Positions 27,170 to 34,842 of a stretch of DNA of 64,000 nucleotides are shown in pieces (position 1 is the first letter of the stretch; each line of letters starts with the position of its first letter). The DNA lies in assembly GCF_000021945.1 (NCBI RefSeq), contig NC_011831.1, forward strand, positions 1-64,000. Reading direction: 5' to 3'. The position numbers and the translations under genes were made by a program. The DNA comes from Chloroflexus aggregans DSM 9485 (GTDB lineage: Bacteria > Chloroflexota > Chloroflexia > Chloroflexales > Chloroflexaceae). A model generated the notes under the pieces. It had not been told where the DNA came from. It worked only from the letters and a program-made list of their open reading frames with translations, and made no database searches.

Positions 27170-27865
27170 CTATAGTCGTCCGACGACATGCCCAATCGTG
27201 AGGTCTTCCACCGTCACGTATGGCGGTAGCGCGACAACGGCAGCGATTGCCGCCGCAACATCGGCCGGTTGCAACATATTATCTCGTGCCCACTCACCGG
27301 GAATAGCGTCCCAGATTGCAGTATTGGTAGCGGCGGGCAAAATTGAACAGACACGGATCCCACGTGGGCGCAGTTCTTCCCGGATGGCGGCGGCAAAACC
27401 GAGCGCACCGTGTTTGGCTGCGACATACGCCGACCAGCCGGGAAATGCCTGACGCGCGGCAACCGAGGCAATATTGATCAATAAACCACCGCGATCCATG
27501 CGGGAAACCGCCATCTGTGCCACCAGGAAAAGACTGGTAAGCTGGGTCCGCAGGTGCGCTTCCCATTCGGCCAGACTCAGGGCCTCTAGCGGTGCAACGA
27601 GCGCGCCGCCGACACTGTGGACCACGACATCAAGCCGGCCGGCGTCGGCAGCGATTGCCACCGTTTCATTCACCTGTACCGGATCGGTGACATCGCACGG
27701 AGCAACGATGCATTCAGCGCCGGTAGCGGTGACCTGTGCGGCTACAGTTTCTAACGCCGATCGGTTACGTGCCGCCAGGGTGAGACGGGTACCGGGTTTA
27801 GCCAGTGCCAAAGCGGTCGCTGCGCCAATGCCACGCGAAGCGCCGGTAATGAGGATCGATTGCAT
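27170..27865 (-). CDS. Short-chain dehydrogenase/reductase, possible sepiapterin-type reductase
   Basis: 231-residue SDR. The NAD(P)-binding motif TGASRGIG is at the N-terminus. An arginine rather than an acidic residue follows the second strand (LAARNRS), which favours NADPH. The catalytic Ser is in NIASVAARQ and the Tyr/Lys pair in YVAAK. It is third in an operon after a double PTPS protein and FolE, 68 bases downstream of folE. In tetrahydrobiopterin synthesis the step after PTPS is done by an SDR, sepiapterin reductase, so I infer a pterin role. On sequence alone it could equally be a generic SDR. Confidence 0.85.
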   Translation of the reverse strand: MQSILITGASRGIGAATALALAKPGTRLTLAARNRSALETVAAQVTATGAECIVAPCDVTDPVQVNETVAIAADAGRLDVVVHSVGGALVAPLEALSLAEWEAHLRTQLTSLFLVAQMAVSRMDRGGLLINIASVAARQAFPGWSAYVAAKHGALGFAAAIREELRPRGIRVCSILPAATNTAIWDAIPGEWARDNMLQPADVAAAIAAVVALPPYVTVEDLTIGHVVGRL

Positions 27866-27933
27866 AAACGTTCTCTTGGCAATGATGAAAGATACGTGTA
27901 CACAACTTGATCGGTCGTGTACACGTGCTTTAC

Positions 27934-28608
27934 CTAATCCTGGCGACTACTTGCCCGATTGACATGGGCCATAAACTCGGCACGAGTTTTCGGGTCCTCA
28001 CGGAAAGCACCGCGCATCGCCGAGGTCACCATACGGGCATTGGCCTTTTTGACCCCTCGCATCACCCCGCACATATGAATCCCCTCGGCCACGACGGCCA
28101 CTCCTGCCGGCTCAAGGGTTTCGTTGATGAAATCGGCAATTTGCACGGTCATCCGCTCCTGGACTTGGAGGCGACGGGCAAACATCTCGACGATCCGAGG
28201 AATCTTACTTAATCCGACCACTTTGCCGTTGGGAATGTAGGCGACGTGAACTTGCCCAAAGAACGGCAACATATGGTGCTCGCACAAGCTGTAGTAGTCG
28301 ATATTGGTCACCAGCACCATCTCGTCGTAGGCAACACTGAAGACGGCGCCGTTGATCAAAGCTTGTGGATCGATATGATAACCGGCGGTTAGCTCGGCGT
28401 ACATCTTTGCCACCCGTGATGGCGTCTTCTGCAAACCCTCACGCTCTGGGATTTCACCAATTGCAGTGAGGATTGTATGAACAGCGTCTTCGATCCGTGG
28501 ATCTGATGAAAACGTCATCCCTTCGAGTTTGCCGCGGCCGGGAATGATCAGGTGTTCGTAGTGGTCTTCGTCGAGATCGTGAGTTGGATGATAGTCATTA
28601 GTAGACAT
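27934..28608 (-). CDS. folE: GTP cyclohydrolase I
   Basis: Converts GTP to 7,8-dihydroneopterin triphosphate, the entry step to folate and biopterin. The ATG at 28608 is chosen (GGAG about ten bases upstream; 224 residues); the open frame extends upstream without a better start. The diagnostic stretches are present: [15 protein letters not shown], the zinc-site [33 protein letters not shown], and MCGVMRG with the second zinc cysteine. It lies between the double PTPS gene and the SDR gene on the same strand. Confidence 0.97.
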   Translation of the reverse strand: MSTNDYHPTHDLDEDHYEHLIIPGRGKLEGMTFSSDPRIEDAVHTILTAIGEIPEREGLQKTPSRVAKMYAELTAGYHIDPQALINGAVFSVAYDEMVLVTNIDYYSLCEHHMLPFFGQVHVAYIPNGKVVGLSKIPRIVEMFARRLQVQERMTVQIADFINETLEPAGVAVVAEGIHMCGVMRGVKKANARMVTSAMRGAFREDPKTRAEFMAHVNRASSRQD

Positions 28609-28684
28609 AATATTGATACTCCGTTGCAAAAACGCACAGTGCGACCGTCGCACTGCAAAAAGGCGCGCTACCCACCTTGACAAG

Positions 28685-29509
28685 CTAAGCGGGGATCGAT
28701 GCCGGACCGGCGTAGCTAAAGATATTTTTGCGCGTCTCCCATAGGCGCAGCAGGGCTAGCCGGCCCTTTAGTTTAGGAGCCAGCTCGTTCCACAGATAGA
28801 CGATAATATTTTCGGCGGTCGAAGGTCGCTCGGCGAAGGCCGGAATTTCCCGGTCAAGGTGGTGGAGATGGAGCAGATCGATCACCGAATGTACCGTCTG
28901 ATCGAGCCAGGCCAGATCGACGAGCATACCGGTGGCGGGGTCAATCTCACCCTGGACGGTAACTTCCAACGTGTAGTTATGACCGTGGCCATTTGGATTG
29001 TTGCACTTACCGTAGATCGCGAGATTTTCTTCATCGCTGAGCGCCGGTGCATGTAACCGATGAGCAGCGGCAAAGGTGTATAAGCGGGCAAATTGGGTTT
29101 CACCAACACCGTCGTAGTCGACCCAGAGGTCAGGCTGTTCGTATAACCGGAGATGAGCGAGCCGCGCATGAGCCGGTATGCGCGCTGCGATCAGTCGCCA
29201 GAGCACACGAACGAAGTTTTCGGTCGTCGGGATCTGATCGCGGAAATACGGTGTGTCGAGGTTGAGATGCTTGTGATCGAACTCTTCGAGCACCTCATTG
29301 ACGATTGCCTTGAGTTCGGTCATATTCATAACCATGCCGGTCCGCTCATCTAGCTCACCGGTGATGCTCACATCAAGGGTATAATTGTGCCCATGTCCAT
29401 ACGGGCTTGTATATGGCCCAAAGACTCGCTCATTTTCGGCGGCGCTCCAGTCATCGCGCCAATACCGGTGTGCAGCAGAGAATTCAAATCGGCGCGTAGC
29501 GACTACCAT
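28685..29509 (-). CDS. Tandem (fused) 6-pyruvoyltetrahydropterin synthase/QueD-like protein
   Basis: 274 residues from the ATG at 29509 (AAGGGA upstream), twice the normal family length. It holds two complete PTPS folds. Each has the three zinc histidines: domain 1 in FSAAHRY and [10 protein letters not shown], domain 2 in FAAAHRL and [10 protein letters not shown]. Each ends with the Glu-containing strand (RLYEQ, RLWET). Only domain 2 has the catalytic cysteine ([12 protein letters not shown]); domain 1 has [12 protein letters not shown] instead. Known family reactions are 6-pyruvoyl-tetrahydropterin formation (biopterin) and 6-carboxy-tetrahydropterin formation (queuosine). FolE and an SDR downstream, with no queC/queE here, favour the first. 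It heads the operon, divergent from dnaN. Confidence 0.93.
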   Translation of the reverse strand: MVVATRRFEFSAAHRYWRDDWSAAENERVFGPYTSPYGHGHNYTLDVSITGELDERTGMVMNMTELKAIVNEVLEEFDHKHLNLDTPYFRDQIPTTENFVRVLWRLIAARIPAHARLAHLRLYEQPDLWVDYDGVGETQFARLYTFAAAHRLHAPALSDEENLAIYGKCNNPNGHGHNYTLEVTVQGEIDPATGMLVDLAWLDQTVHSVIDLLHLHHLDREIPAFAERPSTAENIIVYLWNELAPKLKGRLALLRLWETRKNIFSYAGPASIPA

Positions 29510-29689
29510 ACTTAAATCCCTTCTGATTGTTGACCATCGCCGAGTCAACCATCGCAATTTAAAATCTTCTTCCCTATAAAACGGTACCACGGCTCTGAAA
29601 AAAGTCAAGGTCTCTGTTCATACAATGCACACTCTCTGCACGGTTATCTTGCATGCGCACCGGTCATGCTGCCGGCGATTGCGGCAATA

Positions 29690-29698
29690 TGCTATAAT
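29690..29698 (+). promoter_or_regulatory. Extended -10 promoter of dnaN
   Basis: TGCTATAAT: a perfect TATAAT (29693-29698) with TGn extension and no clear -35. The dnaN ATG is 67 bases downstream. It has the same architecture as the valS promoter. Confidence 0.6.
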
Positions 29699-29764
29699 GC
29701 GCCACACCCGGATGGTGAGCAGCGCTTGCTGCTGCTCGTGAGGTTGTCTCTTCAAGGAGCCACG

Positions 29765-30901
29765 ATGAAGCTCACATGCATGCAAGATGATCTGAAGCGC
29801 GGTTTGGCGGCGATAAGCCATGCCGTTGCCGGTAAAAGCGCAACATTGCCGGTATTGGCGAATGTGTTACTTGCTACTGATAATGGCCGGCTCAAACTGA
29901 CAGCCACCAATCTTGAGGTCGGAATTAATCGTTGGATTGGTGCGAACATAGCGCAAGCAGGGGCAGTGGCTGTTCCGGCCAAGCTGTTGGCCGATGTCGT
30001 GGGTGGTCTACCGAACGATACCGTAACCCTCACTCTCGATCCCAAGACCCAAACGTTGCGGGTTGAATGTGGCCGCTTCGTAAGCAATATCAAAGGCGTT
30101 GATGCAGACGAATTTCCTTCATTGCCGGCTGTAAATACGCGGGCGCCGCTCGTGTCGTTGCCGGCGGTGCTCTGGCGTGAGGCTATTGAACAGGTAGCGT
30201 TTGCCGCCGCGACCGATGAGTCGCGCCCGATTTTGACCGGTGTGTTGGTCCGAACGCGCGATCGGCAATTGACGCTCGTGGCCGCCGATGGCTTTCGGCT
30301 GGCAATGCGTACAATTCCGTTGGCCGAAACGGTTGCGCACGCGGTCGATTGCTTAATTCCGGCACGCATGCTCGCCGAGTTGGCCCGCATTATCGGCGAT
30401 ATTGAGGGTGATGTGGCGATGGTGTACACACCCGGTGGTAGTCATGTTCTCTTCCACACTGAAAATACCGAGGTTGTCTCACGTTTAATCGAGGGAAGGT
30501 TCCCTGATTTTGAGCGGATCATTCCGCAACAATATCTGACGCGAACGGTGCTCGATAGTACTGAGTTGGCAAAAGCAGTGAAGCTTGCATCGTTCTTCGC
30601 CAGTGCGAGCCAAAATGTGGTCAAATTAAAGATCGAGCCGGCCGGTGAGATGGGGCCGGGGAGGATTGTGCTGAGTGCCAATTCCGCCGAATTGGGTGAC
30701 AATACGAGTGAGCTAGACGGGAGCGTCACCGGTGACGGTGGGGTCATTGCGCTCAATGTTAAGTTTTTGGCCGATGCGATTGCTGCGGTTGGTTCAAACC
30801 AAATCGCGTTTGAAATGCAGAGTGCGCAAAGCCCTGCGGTGTTTAAGCCGGTGGGGCACGATGGCTATATTCACATCGTGATGCCGATGAGTATGCGATA
30901 A
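29765..30901 (+). CDS. dnaN: DNA polymerase III beta subunit (sliding clamp)
   Basis: Ring-shaped processivity clamp. The ATG at 29765, with AAGGAG at 29754-29759, gives 378 residues, the standard length; the open frame extends 33 codons upstream without a comparable site. N-terminal MKLTCMQDDLKRGL and the repeated clamp-fold motifs (TDESRPILTGV; EGRFPDFERIIP) are typical. The C-terminus ends in YIHIVMPMSMR, the conserved P-M-R/L tail. It is not linked to dnaA, recF or gyrB here. A regulator gene follows after 90 bases. Confidence 0.97.
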   Translation: MKLTCMQDDLKRGLAAISHAVAGKSATLPVLANVLLATDNGRLKLTATNLEVGINRWIGANIAQAGAVAVPAKLLADVVGGLPNDTVTLTLDPKTQTLRVECGRFVSNIKGVDADEFPSLPAVNTRAPLVSLPAVLWREAIEQVAFAAATDESRPILTGVLVRTRDRQLTLVAADGFRLAMRTIPLAETVAHAVDCLIPARMLAELARIIGDIEGDVAMVYTPGGSHVLFHTENTEVVSRLIEGRFPDFERIIPQQYLTRTVLDSTELAKAVKLASFFASASQNVVKLKIEPAGEMGPGRIVLSANSAELGDNTSELDGSVTGDGGVIALNVKFLADAIAAVGSNQIAFEMQSAQSPAVFKPVGHDGYIHIVMPMSMR

Positions 30902-30912
30902 GCAGTGGCATG

Positions 30913-30943
30913 CCTTGTGCTTGCCGGTAGGGTGGGCACAAGG
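30913..30943 (+). terminator. Possible terminator after dnaN
   Basis: CCTTGTGC (30913-30920) and GCACAAGG (30936-30943) form a perfect 8-bp stem with a 15-base loop, 12 bases past the dnaN stop. There is no U-tract. Confidence 0.45.
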
Positions 30944-30990
30944 TCCGTACCCGTCTTACGTCAGATCACCTGCTGGGGGAGGAGTTACCT

Positions 30991-31680
30991 GTGAGTGTGA
31001 CAACGCTGATCATCGTGCATACTGTTTCGCTCTTTCGCGACGGTTTGCGCTATGCTTTGTCGTCAACACCGGAATATCGAGTGATCGGTGAGGCGAGTAA
31101 TGGTCAGCAGGCGATCCAGTTGGTCGATCAAGCCGATCCCGATCTGGTTGTGATGGACATTGATCTGCCCGGTGTCCACGGGTTAGAAGTCGCACGTGTG
31201 ATCAAGCGTAGTCATCCGCATATTGGTATCATCCTGTTTGGGCCAACCAATGATGGTGCGACGGTCGTCAAGGCGATCCGAGCCGGTGTGTCGGCAATGG
31301 TTCCACCCAATATTGAATTTGTCGATTTGCTAGCGACGCTTCACCAAGTGCGCCGTGGTGAGTATCCGATTAACGATCTCGTGCTCACTTCGCCAGAAGT
31401 TGCCGCAACCGTGCTGGAAGCCTTTCGTCAGATGGTCGGTGATGATGATGTTCAGACGGTCTTTTCTCCGCTCTCGGCACGTGAGTTAGAAGTGTTGGAA
31501 TTGGTCGCTGCTGGGCGAACGAACCGCGAAATTGCGGCTCAGCTCGATATTAGTAACCAGACGGTGAAGAATCACATTTCGTCAATTTTGCGTAAATTGG
31601 CCGTTAACGATCGTACACAGGCCGTCGTGTATGCGATGCGACGTGGCTGGATTAAGGTCGTTCTGCCCGACGGTTTGTAA
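30991..31680 (+). CDS. NarL/LuxR-type response regulator with degenerate receiver
   Basis: 229 residues, GTG start behind GGGGGAGGAG. The receiver-like domain (1-120) keeps Asp56 (VVMDIDLP), but its first strand reads LIIVHTVSL instead of ending in the acidic pair that binds Mg2+, and the lysine position reads SAMVPP. It may therefore work without phosphorylation. The C-terminal LuxR-type helix-turn-helix is intact (LSARELEVLELVAAGRTNREIA, then VKNHISSILRKL). No kinase gene is adjacent; a lipoprotein gene follows at 60 bases and may be co-transcribed. Confidence 0.9.
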   Translation: MSVTTLIIVHTVSLFRDGLRYALSSTPEYRVIGEASNGQQAIQLVDQADPDLVVMDIDLPGVHGLEVARVIKRSHPHIGIILFGPTNDGATVVKAIRAGVSAMVPPNIEFVDLLATLHQVRRGEYPINDLVLTSPEVAATVLEAFRQMVGDDDVQTVFSPLSARELEVLELVAAGRTNREIAAQLDISNQTVKNHISSILRKLAVNDRTQAVVYAMRRGWIKVVLPDGL

Positions 31681-31739
31681 ATTGCCTGAGGTTTTGTCAG
31701 CGTTGCTTCCGGCTGCGGGGGCAACACGAGGAGACGTTT

Positions 31740-33794
31740 GTGAGGCGTTTCCGTTTTGTCTACTGCTACCTGACCGTGCTCCTGGCTGTCGCGTTGGTTG
31801 GATGTGACCTTATCCCATCCGGCCCAGAAGAACCGATCGCGAATATCGAAACTATCATTGCCGGTACGCCATCGGCAACACCGACGGCGACGGCCACGGC
31901 GACGGCCACGGCAACCCCAACCGCTACTCCTACGTTTGGGCCTTCACCGACACCAACGGCGACGGCGACGCCCACCGCTACACCCTTGCCACCGACACCA
32001 ACACCTAATCCGGCATTGGCCGGTTTTGGCTACTGTACGCAGACGGCTGGCTTTATCGCCGGTCGCTTTTCGGCCGCATTGCAAGAGGTGCAGACGAGTG
32101 GGAACCCGGCATTCGAGCAGCTCGACCTGCTGTTTGATCTGAGTCCCGGTTCTCCCCCGCTTAGCGCAACGGTGAGTTGTTTAGCCATTGCTGATGCGCT
32201 GCTGGTGCCGGCACCGGCAGCGCTGAACGCACCGTATGCGCTGCGAATTGAGTTGGCCGGCTGGATTCGCGATGACCGGTTTGCGAATTCGATTACCCCG
32301 ACGATTTCGTTCACCGGTACCCGCACCCTCTCTCAGGCGTTGATGCTGGTTGACCCACAAGCTGATGTCGGTGCGACGATCCTGTTGCCGCTGGCCGAGC
32401 CGGTCCCGTTCCGCGTGACCCTTGCTCCCAACCGATTGTCGGTAGCGGTTGCTCGCTCGCCAACGTTGGGAGTAGCGAGTGATACCTTGCGGATGCCGGC
32501 CGGCTCACCACCAGGCCGGTTGGAGCCACTCTATATGCTGTTCGATGGCGATGTCTGGCAAGTGAGACCACAGACGACTATCGCCGGACCGGGGATGGTA
32601 GGGCTAGCTGCCGGTGCTGTCAATCTGACCAATTCTGCCGAGACCGAAACGTATCTGGCGGTCAGTCCGCGTGGCGATTACCTTGCTTTCTGCCGGGCTG
32701 AACCAGGGCTTGATCCGGCTGATGCGGTTCTGCCGGTACCTTCAACTCTTTGGCTATTGCCGGTGAACGGTGGTGAGGCACGTCCGTTGGCCCAGCCTGG
32801 CGTGAGTTGCGCTGAGCCGGTGTTTAGCCCGGATGGTTCGGCCATTGCCTTTTCCGTTGATGAGACCGGTGCAATACCAACGCAATGGGCGATTTACACG
32901 GTGTCGGTTGATGGTGGTGAACCGATACGGATTGAGGCTGCACTGGATGAGTGGAGTCGTTTTAGACCACAGTGGTTGAGCGGTGGCCGCTTGATCTATC
33001 GGGTTGAATCCCCTGATGGACGGAGTTCGCTGTTTTTGCGTCTACCAACCGGTGAAGTGCTTGATGTGGGCGCCGATCTCCTTACCGATGCGCGTCTTGT
33101 CGTCCGTTATCGCGGTTTTGGCGAGTTGGTGGCCAGTCCGAACGGTGATTACGTGGCAGTGGAAGCGCTTCGTGCCGATGATCCCGGTGCCGACTTATTG
33201 ATTCTCAACAGTGCCGGTCAATTGGTGGAGCGGATTGGCGAGCAACGGGTAACTCTACCCATCCCTACCGCCACACCAACGGCAACTGCAACCGCGACGC
33301 CGACGCCCACGCCCACCCTAACCCCAACTCCCGATGGGACGACGACCGCGACGGCGGTAGTACCGACGGCAACGGCAACATCAACGGCGACACCAACCGT
33401 TATTCCAAGTGCTACGCCAGAATCGTTACCGTTACTTCCGTTGCGCGAAGGCCCATTCTGGACACGCCCGCTTGGTTGGGATGGTGATGGGCAGTTGCTG
33501 TACCTTACCACGCTCTGTGCCGGTGATCTGGTGCAAGATTACCGGCTTTATCGTTGGCGAGGCTTGCAACGGAGTGAGTTGTTGGCGACCGGACAAAGTT
33601 TGGGTAGTTTTGGCTCGGCGACGGTGCGCGGTCGTCAACTCTTCTACACGACAGTTGATGGTGGTGATGAGGGACCACGCGGTTCACAGACGCAGAGTCA
33701 GCGCTACCCAACGACACTCTGGGTGTGGGATTTCGAGAGCGGTGGCCGGGCTGCGTTGATCGAGCTGGTACGTGGCGTGCGGATGGTACGGTAG
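31740..33794 (+). CDS. Lipoprotein with Thr/Pro linkers and TolB-like beta-propeller
   Basis: 684 residues, GTG start with GGAGA upstream. The lipoprotein signal ends in ALVGC (Cys22). A Thr/Ala/Pro-rich linker (about 44-95) is followed by a domain of unknown type (about 100-280). A propeller-like region comes next with TolB/PD40-style blades (SPRGDYLAFCRA; SPDGSAIAFSV, about 300-500). A second Thr/Pro linker (about 508-560) is inserted before the last propeller-like part. Substrate and partner are unknown; it is likely an extracytoplasmic anchored protein. The two linkers are encoded by simple-sequence DNA. Confidence 0.85.
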   Translation: MRRFRFVYCYLTVLLAVALVGCDLIPSGPEEPIANIETIIAGTPSATPTATATATATATPTATPTFGPSPTPTATATPTATPLPPTPTPNPALAGFGYCTQTAGFIAGRFSAALQEVQTSGNPAFEQLDLLFDLSPGSPPLSATVSCLAIADALLVPAPAALNAPYALRIELAGWIRDDRFANSITPTISFTGTRTLSQALMLVDPQADVGATILLPLAEPVPFRVTLAPNRLSVAVARSPTLGVASDTLRMPAGSPPGRLEPLYMLFDGDVWQVRPQTTIAGPGMVGLAAGAVNLTNSAETETYLAVSPRGDYLAFCRAEPGLDPADAVLPVPSTLWLLPVNGGEARPLAQPGVSCAEPVFSPDGSAIAFSVDETGAIPTQWAIYTVSVDGGEPIRIEAALDEWSRFRPQWLSGGRLIYRVESPDGRSSLFLRLPTGEVLDVGADLLTDARLVVRYRGFGELVASPNGDYVAVEALRADDPGADLLILNSAGQLVERIGEQRVTLPIPTATPTATATATPTPTPTLTPTPDGTTTATAVVPTATATSTATPTVIPSATPESLPLLPLREGPFWTRPLGWDGDGQLLYLTTLCAGDLVQDYRLYRWRGLQRSELLATGQSLGSFGSATVRGRQLFYTTVDGGDEGPRGSQTQSQRYPTTLWVWDFESGGRAALIELVRGVRMVR
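31868..31990 (+). repeat. Simple-sequence tract coding a Thr/Ala/Pro linker
   Basis: Short imperfect repeats of the type ACGGCGACGGCC with CCAACCGC, in frame, encoding T-A-T-A-T-P repeats. Such tracts can change length by slippage. Confidence 0.7.
33260..33415 (+). repeat. Second simple-sequence tract in the same gene
   Basis: In-frame imperfect repeats (ACGGCAACTGCAACC-like, then ACGCCGACGCCCACG) encoding T-A-T-P-T repeats. It resembles the first tract but separates two halves of the propeller region. Confidence 0.65.
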
Positions 33795-33834
33795 ACGGTA
33801 TTACCTCTCCTTTGGTAACATCGGTATGAAGCAG

Positions 33835-33863
33835 ACACCCCACCCGCCGGAGCGGTAGGGTGT
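33835..33863 (+). terminator. Terminator after the lipoprotein gene
   Basis: ACACCC-C-ACC pairs with GGT-A-GGGTGT: nine base pairs with one internal mismatch and a 9-base loop, followed by TT and GG. It lies 40 bases past the stop codon. Confidence 0.5.
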
Positions 33864-33945
33864 TTGGTGTGATAATCGTCTCTTGAGACGTATATTGTCT
33901 GCCCGTGATCGGGTCATGGGTTGGTGTCACACGCTGCATCGTGAA

Positions 33946-34653
33946 TTAGCGTTCTAATTTCCACCAGATAACGAACAGATCGCGCCCAAACAATACGAGA
34001 CGGGCAAGAAAGTAGATCAGTCGGTAAAGCCAGTTGCGACGTACCTCGTCGTAGTCGATTAGTATCAGGCGTGGTGGTTGTTCATCGGTAAGCATGAGGT
34101 TTTGCGACTGTAAAATGGTGCGCTTAACCAAGAAGCTCCATATGCGTTCAGGTAGATAGTGCCACTGTTTCCGACGTTTGCGTTCGGTAGTACTGGTGCT
34201 GACCCGGCCGTAGAGATCGGGGAGATGACCGGTGCGGAACAAACAACCTACAGCGCGGGCGATCATGTGTCGCAGATCACGCCCAATCTGTCGACGCCGA
34301 ACTGCATCAACCGATTGCCAGTCAATGCCGGCCAAAACACGCGCATTAGCGAGATATGGCTGGATCGCCAACGCATGCACAAACCCTTCGCTATCGCAGC
34401 TAAGAAGAAAATAGGTTGGAATTGTGTGGCGTGATCCGAGACAGGCGGCAAACCGCCGGGCCACCTGTTGCATTCGGCGGGCGTCAGCCAATATTGCTAC
34501 AGTGTCGCGGCTAGCTAATTCGCCTTTGAGTTTGACGACGAAGCGGCGATCATCGCTGCGGTAGACTTCAGTCTCGTTACCGCCGGCTACACGTTCCATC
34601 ACATGATCGATGTCGATCGGCGCAAACACATCATTATAGTGTTGTTCCGTCAT
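33946..34653 (-). CDS. Kinase-fold-like protein of unknown function
   Basis: 235 residues, not recognised with confidence. The pattern suggests a small protein-kinase-like fold: GNETEVYRSDDRRFVVKLK looks like a glycine-loop strand plus the ATP-binding lysine, and QNLMLTDEQPPRLILIDYDEV resembles the catalytic-loop Asn and metal Asp of atypical kinases. A hydrophobic, aromatic C-terminus (about 205-230) might touch the membrane. A conventional HRD motif is not visible. It lies downstream of the secreted protease gene on the same strand, 190 bases away, with a hairpin between. Confidence 0.65.
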   Translation of the reverse strand: MTEQHYNDVFAPIDIDHVMERVAGGNETEVYRSDDRRFVVKLKGELASRDTVAILADARRMQQVARRFAACLGSRHTIPTYFLLSCDSEGFVHALAIQPYLANARVLAGIDWQSVDAVRRRQIGRDLRHMIARAVGCLFRTGHLPDLYGRVSTSTTERKRRKQWHYLPERIWSFLVKRTILQSQNLMLTDEQPPRLILIDYDEVRRNWLYRLIYFLARLVLFGRDLFVIWWKLER

Positions 34654-34755
34654 TGGTTGGGTTACTACCGCTTGAAGTAATGCTTCACCACAGCCACGTT
34701 TCCCGACAAAGGCGACGACTTCCCTGTGCTCTCAAGACGGTACATGAACTAGACA

Positions 34756-34787
34756 CAGCGGCTGTTCAACAATGCTATCAGCCGCTG
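34756..34787 (-). terminator. Hairpin upstream of the kinase-like gene
   Basis: CAGCGGCTG (34756-34764) and CAGCCGCTG (34779-34787) form a perfect 9-bp stem with a 14-base loop, 55 bases past the protease stop on the minus strand. There is no U-tract. Confidence 0.45.
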
Positions 34788-34842
34788 CGAGACCCTTTAC
34801 CGTTAAAAATGATGACGCTATTCGATGACACAATGTTGCAGA

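Noticed and set aside
31868-33415. CRISPR-like repeats
   Set aside because: The repeats are in-frame coding simple sequence (Thr/Pro linkers), with no constant repeat-spacer spacing. No CRISPR array or cas gene was seen in the window.
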